From NCBI RefSeq assembly GCF_011067745.1, contig NZ_JAAMPJ010000011.1, forward strand, positions 242,646 to 306,645: DNA of 64,000 bases, written 5' to 3'. A program made the translations under genes and the position numbers. This document shows, piece by piece, positions 17,075 to 26,215 of this stretch. Origin of the DNA: Lentzea alba. Its GTDB lineage: Bacteria; Actinomycetota; Actinomycetes; Mycobacteriales; Pseudonocardiaceae. The notes under the pieces are model-generated. The model was given only the letters and a program-made list of their open reading frames with translations, was not told the origin of the DNA and made no database searches. Position 1 is the stretch's first letter, and every line of letters begins with the position of its first letter.

Positions 17075-18313
17075 ATGCCCTTCCGCCGCCGTGTACCGCC
17101 CGCCGCCTTGGCGCTCGCCTTGCTCGTGGCCGGCTGTGGCGCCAAGAACGACGAGAAAGCCCAGGTCAAAACCGGACCGGGCGTGACCGCCGACACGATC
17201 TCGCTCGGCATCCTCACCGACATGACCGGTCCGTTCAAGGCCTCCGCGCTGACCCGCATGAAGGGCTACGAGCTGTACCTGAAGCAGGTCAACGACCGCG
17301 GGGGCATCTGCGGCCGGCGGGTCGAGCTCAAGCAGAAGGACCACGCGTACGACGTGCAGAAGGCGCTCGACGCGTACTTCGACCTGGAGCCGCAGGTTCT
17401 GGGTCTGCTGGAGCTCGCGGGCACGCCGATGACCGCGGCCATCGAGCCGGACATCATGCAGACGCGCACGCTGACCGCTCCCGCGTCGTGGGCCGCGTCG
17501 TTGCTCGGCAACCCGCACATGATGATCGTGGGGACGACCTACGACCTCGACGTGATCAACGGACTCGACCACTACAAGCGCCGCGGTGTCATCAAGGAGG
17601 GCGACACCATCGGCCACGTCTTCGTCCAGGGCAGCTACGGCGACAACGCCGTCGAGGGCAGCCGGTTCGTCGGGGCGCAGTGGAACATGAAGGTCGCCGA
17701 ACAGCCCATCGGTGAGACCACGGCCGACCTCACCCAGCAGATCGCCGCGCTGAAGGCCCAGGGCGCCAAGGCCGTCATGCTGAGCACCACGCCCGCCCAG
17801 ACGGCCGCCGCGGTCGGGGTGGCCGCCGCGCTGAAGTGGGACGTGCCGTTCATGGTCAACGTGGTCGGCTTCGACACCGCGATCCTCGACTCGCCTGTCG
17901 GCGCGGCCGTCGAGAAGCAGGTCTCGGTGGTGACGTCCGTGGCGCCGTTCACCGGCACCCAGGCCGGTCCGCGCGAGGTGGCGGCGGCGTTCAACAAGAA
18001 CTACCCCAACGACAAGCCCGCGATCTACGTCGACCACGGCTACACCGTCGCGAAGGTGTTCCTGTCGGTGGTGGAGAAGGCCTGCAAGAACGGCGACCTC
18101 ACGCGGGACGGCGTGCTGAAGGCGTTCCACGACACCAACGGCCTGGACACCCAGGGCCTCACCGGCGCCCTGCACTACTCGCTGGTGGGCCGCCCGTCCT
18201 CGACCCAGTCGTACGTCACCAAGGTGGACAGGTCGGCGCCCGGCGGCCTCACCACCGTGGAGGAACTCTTCGAGTCCGAACTCGTGAAGGCGAAGGGCAC
18301 CCGCGCCAAGTAA
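17075..18313 (+). CDS. Branched-chain amino acid-type ABC transporter substrate-binding lipoprotein
   Basis: Type-I periplasmic binding lipoprotein of 412 residues (LivJ/UrtA-like). The signal peptide ends in the lipobox LLVAGC with Cys about 21. The mature protein starts the Peripla_BP_6 fold with ISLGILTDMTGPFK, then GRRVELKQKD and the second lobe around AIYVDHGYTVAKVFLSVVEKA. Start ATG 17075 has AAGGA ten bases upstream. No permease or ATPase gene lies beside it: an orphan receptor. It is followed immediately by a 49-bp palindromic terminator. The ligand is unknown. Confidence 0.9.
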   Translation: MPFRRRVPPAALALALLVAGCGAKNDEKAQVKTGPGVTADTISLGILTDMTGPFKASALTRMKGYELYLKQVNDRGGICGRRVELKQKDHAYDVQKALDAYFDLEPQVLGLLELAGTPMTAAIEPDIMQTRTLTAPASWAASLLGNPHMMIVGTTYDLDVINGLDHYKRRGVIKEGDTIGHVFVQGSYGDNAVEGSRFVGAQWNMKVAEQPIGETTADLTQQIAALKAQGAKAVMLSTTPAQTAAAVGVAAALKWDVPFMVNVVGFDTAILDSPVGAAVEKQVSVVTSVAPFTGTQAGPREVAAAFNKNYPNDKPAIYVDHGYTVAKVFLSVVEKACKNGDLTRDGVLKAFHDTNGLDTQGLTGALHYSLVGRPSSTQSYVTKVDRSAPGGLTTVEELFESELVKAKGTRAK

Positions 18314-18315
18314 GC

Positions 18316-18364
18316 CATGAACGGCGCTTTTGTGGACCACAGGTCCACAAAAGCGCCGTTCATG
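18316..18364. terminator. 49-bp perfect palindrome, copy 1
   Basis: Two perfectly complementary 23-base arms (18316-18338, 18342-18364; left arm begins CATGAACGGCGC) around the 3-base centre ACA. The arms contain a TTTT/AAAA block, so in either direction the RNA hairpin carries U-residues inside the stem. It lies 3 bp after the binding-protein stop and is a strong intrinsic terminator. An identical-armed copy lies at 19370-19418. Confidence 0.85.
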
Positions 18365-18420
18365 GTCTGCCCGTGCAGCTGCAGGGCAGAAATGTCAGGG
18401 GTGCTGGGCACGATGGGGGC

Positions 18421-19374
18421 ATGGACAGAGGAGAGTGGGATCGCGTTGACGGCGAACTGTGGCAGCACAGCAAGTTCGGCGTTGTCAGAGTGTCGGAGCT
18501 CGAGGCGCTCGGCGTAGGACGGAAGACCGCGTACAGGCAATGTCAGCCAGGTGGTCGATGGCGCTACCTGCTGCCGGGAATCGTGATGCTCGACCGAGCA
18601 CCACCTACCCCGCGTCAGCGAATAGAGGCCGCGCTGATGTTCGCCCGGCACGAAGCCGTTGTCACCGGTTTTCAGGCGGCGCGCTGCTATCACCTCCGCA
18701 CTGGCCCAGATCCGGAGTTCGTACATCTCCTGATACCCAACAGGTATCGCGTGCTCAGCTCGGGTTTTGCGGTTGTCGAACGTACGGTGTTCTTTCCTCG
18801 TACGGTCCTTCGCGACGGCATACCGCTTGCCCCTCCCACACGTGCTGTTCTGGACGGCGTGCGTCGCGTACGGGACCTTGATGTTGTTCGAGCGGTGCTG
18901 ATCGAATCAGTTCAAAGCGGGCTGACGGATGTGGCTGAGCTACGCCGTGAGCTGGACACCGGCACCAAACGTGGGACCGCGTTGGCGAGACGAGTGCTGA
19001 ACGAGATCGATCTTGGTGTGCGCTCCGTGGCAGAGGCCGACGCGCTGGAGATCTGGCGTCTGGCCGGCCTGCCCACGCCTCACTGCAACTCGGTTGTCGT
19101 CGATGCCGCAGGCGGCTATGTGGCCATGCCTGATGCCTGGTGTGATGAGGTGGCACTCGCCTGGGAGATCGACAGCAACGAGTTTCACTACAGCAAGCAG
19201 TCGTACGCGAAGACGCTTGCGCGTAACTCAAGGTACGCGGCGAACGGTATCGGCGTAGTGCAGACGCTTCCTTCGCGTCTACGCACCGAACCTGAGGCAG
19301 TGATAGCTGAACTGCGAGCCGCCTATGCCGTCGCGCTGGCGCGTCCCCGTCCGCCCGTTCACATTAAGGCATGA
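18421..19374 (+). CDS. AbiEi-like winged helix plus DUF559/Vsr-like nuclease-fold protein
   Basis: A 317-residue protein of a common actinobacterial family. The N-terminal part (about 15-60: VVRVSELEALGVGRKTAYRQ) is a winged-helix domain like AbiEi antitoxins. The C-terminal 100 residues contain MPDAWCDEVALAWEIDSNEFHY, an acidic pattern (D, then ExD) typical of PD-(D/E)xK-fold DUF559/Vsr-like proteins. There is no AbiEii toxin gene next to it, so it is not a complete abortive-infection pair. It is bracketed by two copies of a 49-bp palindrome, and its own TGA stop is inside the second copy. Function is unknown; start is ATG 18421. Confidence 0.75.
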   Translation: MDRGEWDRVDGELWQHSKFGVVRVSELEALGVGRKTAYRQCQPGGRWRYLLPGIVMLDRAPPTPRQRIEAALMFARHEAVVTGFQAARCYHLRTGPDPEFVHLLIPNRYRVLSSGFAVVERTVFFPRTVLRDGIPLAPPTRAVLDGVRRVRDLDVVRAVLIESVQSGLTDVAELRRELDTGTKRGTALARRVLNEIDLGVRSVAEADALEIWRLAGLPTPHCNSVVVDAAGGYVAMPDAWCDEVALAWEIDSNEFHYSKQSYAKTLARNSRYAANGIGVVQTLPSRLRTEPEAVIAELRAAYAVALARPRPPVHIKA

Positions 19375-19418
19375 ACGGCGCTTTTGTGGACCTGTGGTCC
19401 ACAAAAGCGCCGTTCATG
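19370..19418. terminator. 49-bp perfect palindrome, copy 2
   Basis: The same 23-base arms as at 18316 (19370-19392 and 19396-19418) with centre TGT instead of ACA. It sits between the convergent ends of the AbiEi-like gene, whose TGA stop it contains, and tex, whose stop is at 19428-19426. It therefore acts as a bidirectional terminator. The seven bases after both copies (GTCTGCC) are also identical. Confidence 0.85.
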
Positions 19419-19425
19419 GTCTGCC

Positions 19426-21750
19426 TTACTTGCCGAAGCCCGCCTTGCGGAGCGCGTCCGCCATCGAGCCGCTGGCGGGCGGAGGCGAGTTGCGCTGCTG
19501 GTTGCCGCGCTGAGGCTGTCCGCCGCGCTGCGGCCGGCGGTCACGACCGCCACCGCCGCCGCCCTGCTGCTTCGGCGCGGGCTTGCCCGGCTCGTCGGTC
19601 AGCCGCAGCGTCAGGCCGATCCGCTTGCGGGCCTCGTCGACCTCCAGCACCTTCACCCGCACCACGTCGCCGGACTTCACGACGTCGCGCGGGTCCTTGA
19701 CGTAGTTGTTGGACAGGGCCGAGATGTGCACGAGACCGTCCTGGTGCACGCCGATGTCCACGAACGCGCCGAACGCGGCCACGTTCGTCACGACGCCCTC
19801 CAGCACCATGCCGGGCTTGAGGTCGGCGATCTTCTCGACGCCGTCCGCGAAGGTCGCCGTCTTGAACGCCGGGCGCGGGTCGCGGCCGGGCTTCTCCAGC
19901 TCGCGCAGGATGTCCGTGACGGTCGGCAGACCGAACTGCTCGTCCACGAACTTCTCCGGCCGCAGCTTGGTCAGCACGGCCGTGTTGCCGATCAGCTCCT
20001 CGCCCGCCTCGGCCTGCATCCGCCGCACGACCGGGTACGCCTCGGGGTGCACCGAGGAGGCGTCGAGCGGCTCGTCGCCACCGCGGATCTTGAGGAAGCC
20101 CGCGCACTGCTCGAACGCCTTCGGGCCCAGCCGGGCGACCTCCATGAGCGACTTGCGGGTCTTGAACGGCCCGTTCGCGTCGCGGTGCAGCACGATGTTC
20201 TCCGCGAGACCGGCGGTGATGCCGGAGACGCGGGTCAGCAGCGGCACGGACGCCGTGTTGAGGTCCACGCCGACCGCGTTCACGCAGTCCTCGACCACCG
20301 CGTCGAGCGAGCGCGACAGCTTCGCCTCGGCCAGGTCGTGCTGGTACTGGCCGACGCCGATGGACTTCGGATCGATCTTCACCAGCTCGGCCAGCGGGTC
20401 CTGCAGGCGGCGCGCGATGGAGACCGCGCCGCGGATCGACACGTCGAGCCCCGGCAGTTCCGAGGACGCGTACGCGGAAGCCGAGTAGACCGACGCGCCC
20501 GCCTCGGACACCACGATCTTGGTGAGCTTGAGCTCCGGGTGGCGCTTGATCAGGTCTGCGGCCAGCTTGTCGGTCTCGCGCGAGGCCGTGCCGTTGCCGA
20601 TCGCGATCAGGTCGACGTTGTGCTGCTTGGCCATCACCGCGAGCTTCGCGATCGACTCGTCCCAGCGGTTCGCGGGCACGTGCGGCTGGATGACGCCGTG
20701 CGCGACGACCTTGCCGGTGGCGTCGACGACCGCGACCTTCACACCGGTGCGGTAGCCGGGGTCGAGACCCATCGTGGCGCGGGTGCCGGCCGGGGCGGCC
20801 AGCAGCAGATCGCGCAGGTTCGAGGCGAACACCTTCACGGCCTCGTCCTCGGCGAACGCGCGCAGGCGTCCGCGCAGGTCGATGCCCAGGTGCACGAGGA
20901 TCCGGGTCCGCCACGCCCAGCGCACGGTGTCGGTGAGCCACTTGTCGCCGGGGCGGCCGCGGTCGTCGATGCCGAAGCGCGCGGCGATGCGCACCTCGAA
21001 CGACGACGGGCCGTCCTCGACCGGCTCCTCCGGCTCCAGGACGAGGTCGAGGACCTCCTCCTTCTCGCCGCGGAACAGCGCCAGGATGCGGTGCGACGGG
21101 AGCTTGTTGAAGGGCTCGTCGAACTCGAAGTAGTCGGCGAACTTGGCGCCCTCGGTCTCCTTGCCCTCGCGGACCTTGGAGACCACGCGGCCGCGCGTCC
21201 ACATCTGCTCGCGCAGCTCACCGATGAGGTCGCCGTCCTCGCCGAACCGCTCGACCAGGATGGCCCGCGCACCCTGCAGGGCGGCCGCCGCGTCGGCGAC
21301 CTCCTTCGCGGGGTCGACGAACTTCGCGGCTTCTTCCTGCGGGTTCAGCGAAGGATCACCCAGAAGTGCGTCGGCCAGCGGCTCGAGACCGGCTTCCTTC
21401 GCGATCTGGGCCTTCGTGCGGCGCTTCGGCTTGTACGGCAGGTAGAGGTCCTCGAGCCGTGCCTTGTTCTCGGCGGCGAGGATCTGCGCTTCGAGTGCCT
21501 CGTCGAGCTTGCCCTGCGACCGGATCGACTCGAGCACCGCCGCGCGGCGCTCCTCCAGTTCGCGCAGGTAGCCGAGCCGCTCCTCGAGCGTGCGCAGCTG
21601 CGCGTCGTCGAGACCGCCGGTCGCCTCCTTGCGGTAGCGGGCGACGAACGGGACGGTCGAGCCACCGTCGAGCAGTTCGACAGCGGAGCTCACCTGGCCC
21701 GCGGCCACGCCGAGCTCGTCAGCGATCTTCTGGTGGATGAGCGTTGTCAC
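19426..21750 (-). CDS. tex: Tex-family RNA-binding transcription accessory protein
   Basis: A 774-residue nucleic-acid-binding protein with the full Tex layout. The N-terminal helical domain includes VPFVARYRKEATGGLDD. A YqgF/RNase H-like domain holds MGLDPGYRTGVKVAVVD. Helix-hairpin-helix repeats surround GITAGLAENIVLHRD, and a C-terminal S1 domain (about 650-720) has GVVTNVAAFGAFVDIGVHQDGLVHIS. A Gly/Arg/Gln-rich tail follows. Start is GTG 21750; the open frame continues upstream antisense to the next gene and is not used. Tex is widely conserved and linked to transcription and stress tolerance. Confidence 0.96.
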   Translation of the reverse strand: MTTLIHQKIADELGVAAGQVSSAVELLDGGSTVPFVARYRKEATGGLDDAQLRTLEERLGYLRELEERRAAVLESIRSQGKLDEALEAQILAAENKARLEDLYLPYKPKRRTKAQIAKEAGLEPLADALLGDPSLNPQEEAAKFVDPAKEVADAAAALQGARAILVERFGEDGDLIGELREQMWTRGRVVSKVREGKETEGAKFADYFEFDEPFNKLPSHRILALFRGEKEEVLDLVLEPEEPVEDGPSSFEVRIAARFGIDDRGRPGDKWLTDTVRWAWRTRILVHLGIDLRGRLRAFAEDEAVKVFASNLRDLLLAAPAGTRATMGLDPGYRTGVKVAVVDATGKVVAHGVIQPHVPANRWDESIAKLAVMAKQHNVDLIAIGNGTASRETDKLAADLIKRHPELKLTKIVVSEAGASVYSASAYASSELPGLDVSIRGAVSIARRLQDPLAELVKIDPKSIGVGQYQHDLAEAKLSRSLDAVVEDCVNAVGVDLNTASVPLLTRVSGITAGLAENIVLHRDANGPFKTRKSLMEVARLGPKAFEQCAGFLKIRGGDEPLDASSVHPEAYPVVRRMQAEAGEELIGNTAVLTKLRPEKFVDEQFGLPTVTDILRELEKPGRDPRPAFKTATFADGVEKIADLKPGMVLEGVVTNVAAFGAFVDIGVHQDGLVHISALSNNYVKDPRDVVKSGDVVRVKVLEVDEARKRIGLTLRLTDEPGKPAPKQQGGGGGGRDRRPQRGGQPQRGNQQRNSPPPASGSMADALRKAGFGK

Positions 21751-21798
21751 AGCGCGCCATTCTGCCCGCTGTCGGATTCGACGTGGCACGGTGTCCTG

Positions 21799-22890
21799 GT
21801 GACCATCGCCGAGGTCGTCCCGTCGCTGCTGTCCGGCCTGGAAGTGCCGGGTGTGGACAACACGCTGAACCTGCCGGTCGCCCGGCGTGTCGTGCTGCTG
21901 CTCGTCGACGGGCTGGGGCACGAACTGCTGCGCGAACACGCCGAGCACGCCCCGTTCCTGTCGTCGATGGCCGGCCGCGAGACCTCGGCGGGCTTCCCGT
22001 CGACCACCGCCACGAGCATCGCCTCGATCGGCACCGGCCTGCTCGCCGGCGAGCACGGCATCGTCGGTTACACGTTCTGCGTCGGTGACGAGGTGCTCAA
22101 CGCACTGACCTGGTCGCGCGTCGGCGACCACCGCCACGACCTGCGCAAGGCGCTCGTGCCCGAGGTCGTCCAGCCGCACCCGACCCTGTTCGAACGCGCC
22201 GCGGCGGCCGGGGTCGCGGTGAGTGCGGTCGCGCCGCGCGATCATCGCGGCAGCGGCTTGTCCCGGGCGGCGCTGCGCGGCTCGTGGTACCGGGGCGTGG
22301 TGGGCTTCGGCGACCTCGCGCTGGCCGCGACCGCGGCACTGCGGCAGGACCGCTCGTTCTGCTACGCCTACCACCCGGACCTGGACACGATCGGGCACTT
22401 CTACGGCCCGGGCTCCGAGGAGTGGTTGCTGCAGCTGGAGTTCGTGGACTCGCTCGCAGAACGCATCGCGGCCCGCCTGCCGTCCGGCGCCGTGCTCGCG
22501 GTGACGGCGGACCACGGCATGATCACCACGGGCGAGCGGATCGACTTCGACACCGAACCGTTGCTGTGGCAGGGAGTCCGGGTGATCGCCGGCGAACCGC
22601 GGGTGCGCTACCTGCACACCGAGAGCGACGAGGTCCTGCACGTGTGGCGGGAGTTCCTCGGCGACCGGGCCGACGTGCTGTCGCGGGAGGACGCGGTGGA
22701 GGCCGGCTGGTTCGGCCCGGTCGGTCCACTCGCGCTGGACCGCATCGGAGACGTCGTCGTGGCGATGAAGGACACGGCGGTGGTCGTGCGCAGCCAGGCG
22801 GAACCGGTGCTGAGCAAGCTGATCGGCATCCACGGCTCGCGGACGCCGCCGGAACTGTCCATCCCGGTGCTCTGGCACGTCTCGCCTTAG
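21799..22890 (+). CDS. Alkaline-phosphatase-superfamily nucleotide pyrophosphatase/phosphodiesterase
   Basis: A 363-residue metal-dependent phosphodiesterase of the NPP type. The first metal site is LLVDGLGHE, the nucleophile Thr lies in GFPSTTATSIASIGTG, and later metal ligands are YHPDLDTIGHFYG and VTADHGMI. The set is complete, so the enzyme is likely active on a phosphodiester or pyrophosphate. Start GTG 21799 is 48 bp from the divergent tex start. No signal peptide is evident. The patatin gene follows within 11 bp, suggesting a two-gene phospholipid or nucleotide hydrolase operon. Confidence 0.9.
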   Translation: MTIAEVVPSLLSGLEVPGVDNTLNLPVARRVVLLLVDGLGHELLREHAEHAPFLSSMAGRETSAGFPSTTATSIASIGTGLLAGEHGIVGYTFCVGDEVLNALTWSRVGDHRHDLRKALVPEVVQPHPTLFERAAAAGVAVSAVAPRDHRGSGLSRAALRGSWYRGVVGFGDLALAATAALRQDRSFCYAYHPDLDTIGHFYGPGSEEWLLQLEFVDSLAERIAARLPSGAVLAVTADHGMITTGERIDFDTEPLLWQGVRVIAGEPRVRYLHTESDEVLHVWREFLGDRADVLSREDAVEAGWFGPVGPLALDRIGDVVVAMKDTAVVVRSQAEPVLSKLIGIHGSRTPPELSIPVLWHVSP

Positions 22891-22901
22891 GATCATCCGA
22901 C

Positions 22902-23762
22902 GTGACGATCTCTTTGCCCGGACCGATCGCCTTCGTACTCGGAGGTGGAGGCAGCCTCGGCGCCTCGCAGGTCGGCATGCTGCGCGCGCTGCAGGAACAC
23001 GGCGTCAAGCCCGACCTGGTCGTCGGCACGTCCGTGGGCTCGGTCAACGGCTCGCTGCTCGCGCTGGACCCGGAGAAGGCGGCGGAACGGCTGGCGGTGA
23101 TGTGGGAGGGCATGACGCGCCAGCGGGTGTTCCCCGGCGGGCCGATCGCGCAGCTGAGGTCGTTCCGCACCAACAAGACCTACCTGTTCCCCAACACCGG
23201 TCTGGCCGCCGTGCTCGCCGAGGGTCTCGACGGGGCCACGTCGTTCGCGGAGCTGACGCTGCCGTTCGGCGCGGTGTCGGTGGACTGCGTGACGGGCGAG
23301 GCGGTCAACATCACGTCCGGCGAGCTGGTTCCGGCGATCATGGCCAGCGCGGCGATTCCCGGCATCTATCCGCCCGTGCGCATCGGCGAGCGCGTCCTCT
23401 ACGACGGCGGTGTGCTGGCGAACGTGCCGATCCGGCAGGCGCTGGCGATGGGCGCGCAGTCGTTGGTGGTGCTGGACTGCGCGTTCCCCGGCCACCTGCC
23501 GACCGTGCCCGAGACGCTCGCCGAGACGCTGTTGTTCTGGGCCACCCTGGGCATGCGCAACCAGGCGGTGCTGGAGGTCGAACTCGCCTCGCAGCACGCG
23601 CCCGTGCTGTACCTGCCGGGGCCGCCGGTGCAGGCCGTGACGCCGCTGGACTTCTCGCACACCGCGGAACTGGTCGAGGCCTCCTACCAGGCGTCGTCCG
23701 CGTTCCTCACGACGCTGGAGATCGCCGGCGCGGGGCTTTACGGTCACCCCTCTCACGGCTGA
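22902..23762 (+). CDS. Patatin-like phospholipase
   Basis: Ser-Asp dyad acyl hydrolase of 286 residues. The oxyanion loop is VLGGGGSLGASQVGML, the nucleophile elbow is VVGTSVGSVNG (GxSxG) and the catalytic Asp lies in LYDGGVLANVP (DGG). The central SAAIPGIYPPV segment is typical of bacterial patatins. It lacks a signal peptide. Start GTG 22902 is 11 bp after the phosphodiesterase-like gene. It probably hydrolyses lipids or lipid-like esters inside the cell. Confidence 0.93.
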   Translation: MTISLPGPIAFVLGGGGSLGASQVGMLRALQEHGVKPDLVVGTSVGSVNGSLLALDPEKAAERLAVMWEGMTRQRVFPGGPIAQLRSFRTNKTYLFPNTGLAAVLAEGLDGATSFAELTLPFGAVSVDCVTGEAVNITSGELVPAIMASAAIPGIYPPVRIGERVLYDGGVLANVPIRQALAMGAQSLVVLDCAFPGHLPTVPETLAETLLFWATLGMRNQAVLEVELASQHAPVLYLPGPPVQAVTPLDFSHTAELVEASYQASSAFLTTLEIAGAGLYGHPSHG

Positions 23763-23871
23763 TCGGGTGAACATTCGCTTGTCGGCTAACAACTCGTCAC
23801 CTGGGGCGGACTAACCCGACACATCAGATCGCGTCCATCACCCGCGGTCGCGGCCTTGGAGTGCGCGCGAC

Positions 23872-26052
23872 ATGACGCCAGCGGAGCTGGAGCTTCTCGA
23901 AGAGATCGAACCGGACAAGCGGGTCGAGTTCCACGGCGGTGGCCGGGAGATCGGAGCCGAGTTTCTTGCGCGGCAACTGATCCGTGTGATGGGCGAGCGA
24001 CCGCGCAAGCTGTCCTTGTTCAACGTGGTCGTGGTGGGAAAGCTGGACCTGGAGGCGGCGGACGTCGGTTTCCCGGTGGAGTTCGAGGGGTGCGATTTCG
24101 ACGACGTGCCCAACGTCGAACAGGCGGCTCTGGCGGGCCTGTACCTGGTCGACTGCCGACTGCCCGGGCTGAGTGCGTCACAAGCCCGGTTTCGGGATGG
24201 TTTGGCGCTGCACGGTTGTGTTGTGAGGGGGTGTGTGCAGCTCAACGGTGCTCATGTGGCCGGACAACTGGACATGGAGGACTGCGTGATCGACGGTCCG
24301 CCGGACGGCGCGCTGAAGGCCGACGGGCTGCGGGTGGAGCAGGACTTCTACTGCTCGCGCAAGTTTCAGGTGACCGGACTGACACACATGATCGGTGCCC
24401 ACATCGGCGGTCAGTTCATTTGCGACGGTGCGACCTTCCGCAATCCCGGTGAGGACCGGACGTTGGAGCTGAGTGGTCTGGTCGTGCAAGAGCACGTCTT
24501 CTGGCGCAACGGTTTCTCGGTCCAGGGCGATGTGAACCTGAACGGTGCGGACATCGCCGGACGACTGGTCTGTCACCGTGCTCGCTTCACCAATCCGGGT
24601 AGGACGGCGCTGAGTGCGATCGGGATGACCGTGCGGCAGGAGGTGGAGTTCTCCGAGACCTGCGTGGTGAGGGGCGAGTTGAACCTCGTCGGCTGCAAGT
24701 TCGGCGGCTGGCTGAAGTTCACCGGCGGGAAGTTCATCAACCCCTGTGGCGTCGCGATCAACCTCACCCGCTCGGTGACTTCTCTGAACCTGGTGTTGCG
24801 CAGGGGAACTGCCGTGCGCGGCGAGCTCCGCCTGGCGGGGGCGCGGATCAACGGTCTGCTGGGCGCCCAGGGGGCTCACTTCGAGAACGAGGGCGGCGTG
24901 GCGATCAACGCCACCGGGTTGAGAGTGCGCAACGACCTGAGCCTGTCCGTCCGTGATCGCAAGCGTTTCCGAGCGCGCGGCCAGGTCGTGCTGAGCGGAG
25001 CGCACGTAGGCGGCAACCTCGACTGCACAGGCGGGCGCTTCGAAATCGACGAGGGAGACGCGTTGGTCGCCCACGGCATCAACGTGGCCGGGGACGCGAA
25101 GCTCTGCGGATCGTTCTTCGCGCGTGGCAAGGTCGATCTCGCGGGAGCGTCGGTCGAAGGCAAACTCGACTTCACTGGGGCCAGGCTGGAGCACAACGGC
25201 GACGCGGTGCGATGCGATCGAGTGCGGGTCAAGCACGCCGTGAAGTTCGACAAGGTGCGTGCGACTGGATGCGTGCGGATGTGCGATGCGAGAGTCGGTT
25301 CCGAGATCACGTTCCTCAAGGCCGTCCTGCAGGGCAAGCCGTCGTTGAAGCTCAAAGGCACCCAGGTCGTGGGGTCGTTGCGGCTGGGGTTCGCGGAGCG
25401 CCCGTCGGGCTCGGTGGACCTGCGCCTCGTGCGCGCGGGGTCGTTCGGTGACAGCGAGCGTGACTGGGCGCACAAGAGCAGGCTCGACGGCTTCGTCTAC
25501 GGCGCGCTGCGCGAAGACTCGATGGAGTTGGACAAACGACTCACCTGGCTGCGTGACCGTCACGCTTACGTTCCGCAGGTCTACCTGCAGCTCGCTTCCA
25601 CGTACGCGAACGCCGGCCAGCACGATGAGGCGACCGACGTGCTGATGGCCAAGGAAGACGCCCGGCGCCGCTCACTGGACGGGATCTTCGGCAGGCTGCA
25701 CCGGATGGTGTGGTGGGTGCTCAACCCCACCGTCGGGTACGGGTACCGGCCGCTCCGAATCGTGTGGTGGCTGGGCGTTCTCACCGCTGCAGGAGGCGTG
25801 ATCTTCCACTTCCTCCGGCAGAACCCGGACAACTTCGCGAGGGCGAGGCCTGGGCTGGAGGCCTACTGGTTCGACCCGTGGCTCTACACGATCGATCTGC
25901 TGCTACCGATCATGAGCTTGAACCACAGTGAGCTCTGGGTGCCGCTGCACGGTGCGAGGTGGGCGTCGCTGGCCTTCACCGTGCTGGGTTGGGTGCTCGC
26001 CGTCTGTCTGGTGACCGGGGTTGGTCGGCTCTTCAAGCGAGACGAGCGTTAG
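23872..26052 (+). CDS. Membrane protein with eight ~49-residue solenoid repeats
   Basis: A 726-residue protein with no enzyme motif that I recognise. Residues 1-115 are a mixed head. From about 117 to 510 I can align eight repeats of about 49 residues, each beginning near VRGxxxLxGAxIxGxLxCxGAxF and ending in a GLxVxxxxxF strand; this looks like a right-handed beta-solenoid. A charged helical linker with TPR-like LASTYANAGQHDEATDVLM follows. Two to three C-terminal membrane helices (WWLGVLTAAGGVIFHFL, LAFTVLGWVLAVCLVTGVG) anchor it, so the solenoid is probably cytoplasmic. Similar streptomycete proteins are sometimes labelled membrane oxidoreductases without support. Confidence 0.8.
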   Translation: MTPAELELLEEIEPDKRVEFHGGGREIGAEFLARQLIRVMGERPRKLSLFNVVVVGKLDLEAADVGFPVEFEGCDFDDVPNVEQAALAGLYLVDCRLPGLSASQARFRDGLALHGCVVRGCVQLNGAHVAGQLDMEDCVIDGPPDGALKADGLRVEQDFYCSRKFQVTGLTHMIGAHIGGQFICDGATFRNPGEDRTLELSGLVVQEHVFWRNGFSVQGDVNLNGADIAGRLVCHRARFTNPGRTALSAIGMTVRQEVEFSETCVVRGELNLVGCKFGGWLKFTGGKFINPCGVAINLTRSVTSLNLVLRRGTAVRGELRLAGARINGLLGAQGAHFENEGGVAINATGLRVRNDLSLSVRDRKRFRARGQVVLSGAHVGGNLDCTGGRFEIDEGDALVAHGINVAGDAKLCGSFFARGKVDLAGASVEGKLDFTGARLEHNGDAVRCDRVRVKHAVKFDKVRATGCVRMCDARVGSEITFLKAVLQGKPSLKLKGTQVVGSLRLGFAERPSGSVDLRLVRAGSFGDSERDWAHKSRLDGFVYGALREDSMELDKRLTWLRDRHAYVPQVYLQLASTYANAGQHDEATDVLMAKEDARRRSLDGIFGRLHRMVWWVLNPTVGYGYRPLRIVWWLGVLTAAGGVIFHFLRQNPDNFARARPGLEAYWFDPWLYTIDLLLPIMSLNHSELWVPLHGARWASLAFTVLGWVLAVCLVTGVGRLFKRDER

Positions 26053-26215
26053 ACATCGGCTCATTTGGAGCCTTTATCGATTCGGTTTGGTGTTTAACCC
26101 GGTCATACCTCCGAGGACCTATTGAACGTCGCCGCAGATTGGCGTAGACCTTTGCGCGGTAACACCGAGCACGTCTTCCTTCCGCCGCAGGAGGCGTCCA
26201 CCAGGAGGCTGGCTC

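Noticed and set aside
18421..19374. A complete AbiE-type toxin-antitoxin system
   Set aside because: Only the AbiEi-like winged helix is present. There is no adjacent AbiEii nucleotidyltransferase; the next gene is tex.
7947..19374. A biosynthetic gene cluster under the AfsR/SARP regulator
   Set aside because: The neighbours are single oxidoreductases, a SRPBCC protein, an epimerase and a desaturase without a synthase, NRPS, PKS or terpene enzyme; the regulator is probably pleiotropic.
19384..22890. A very long open frame on the plus strand across tex
   Set aside because: It is antisense to the well-matched tex coding sequence and has the amino-acid composition expected of a mirror frame in high-GC DNA. 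Only its last part (from GTG 21799) is a real gene.
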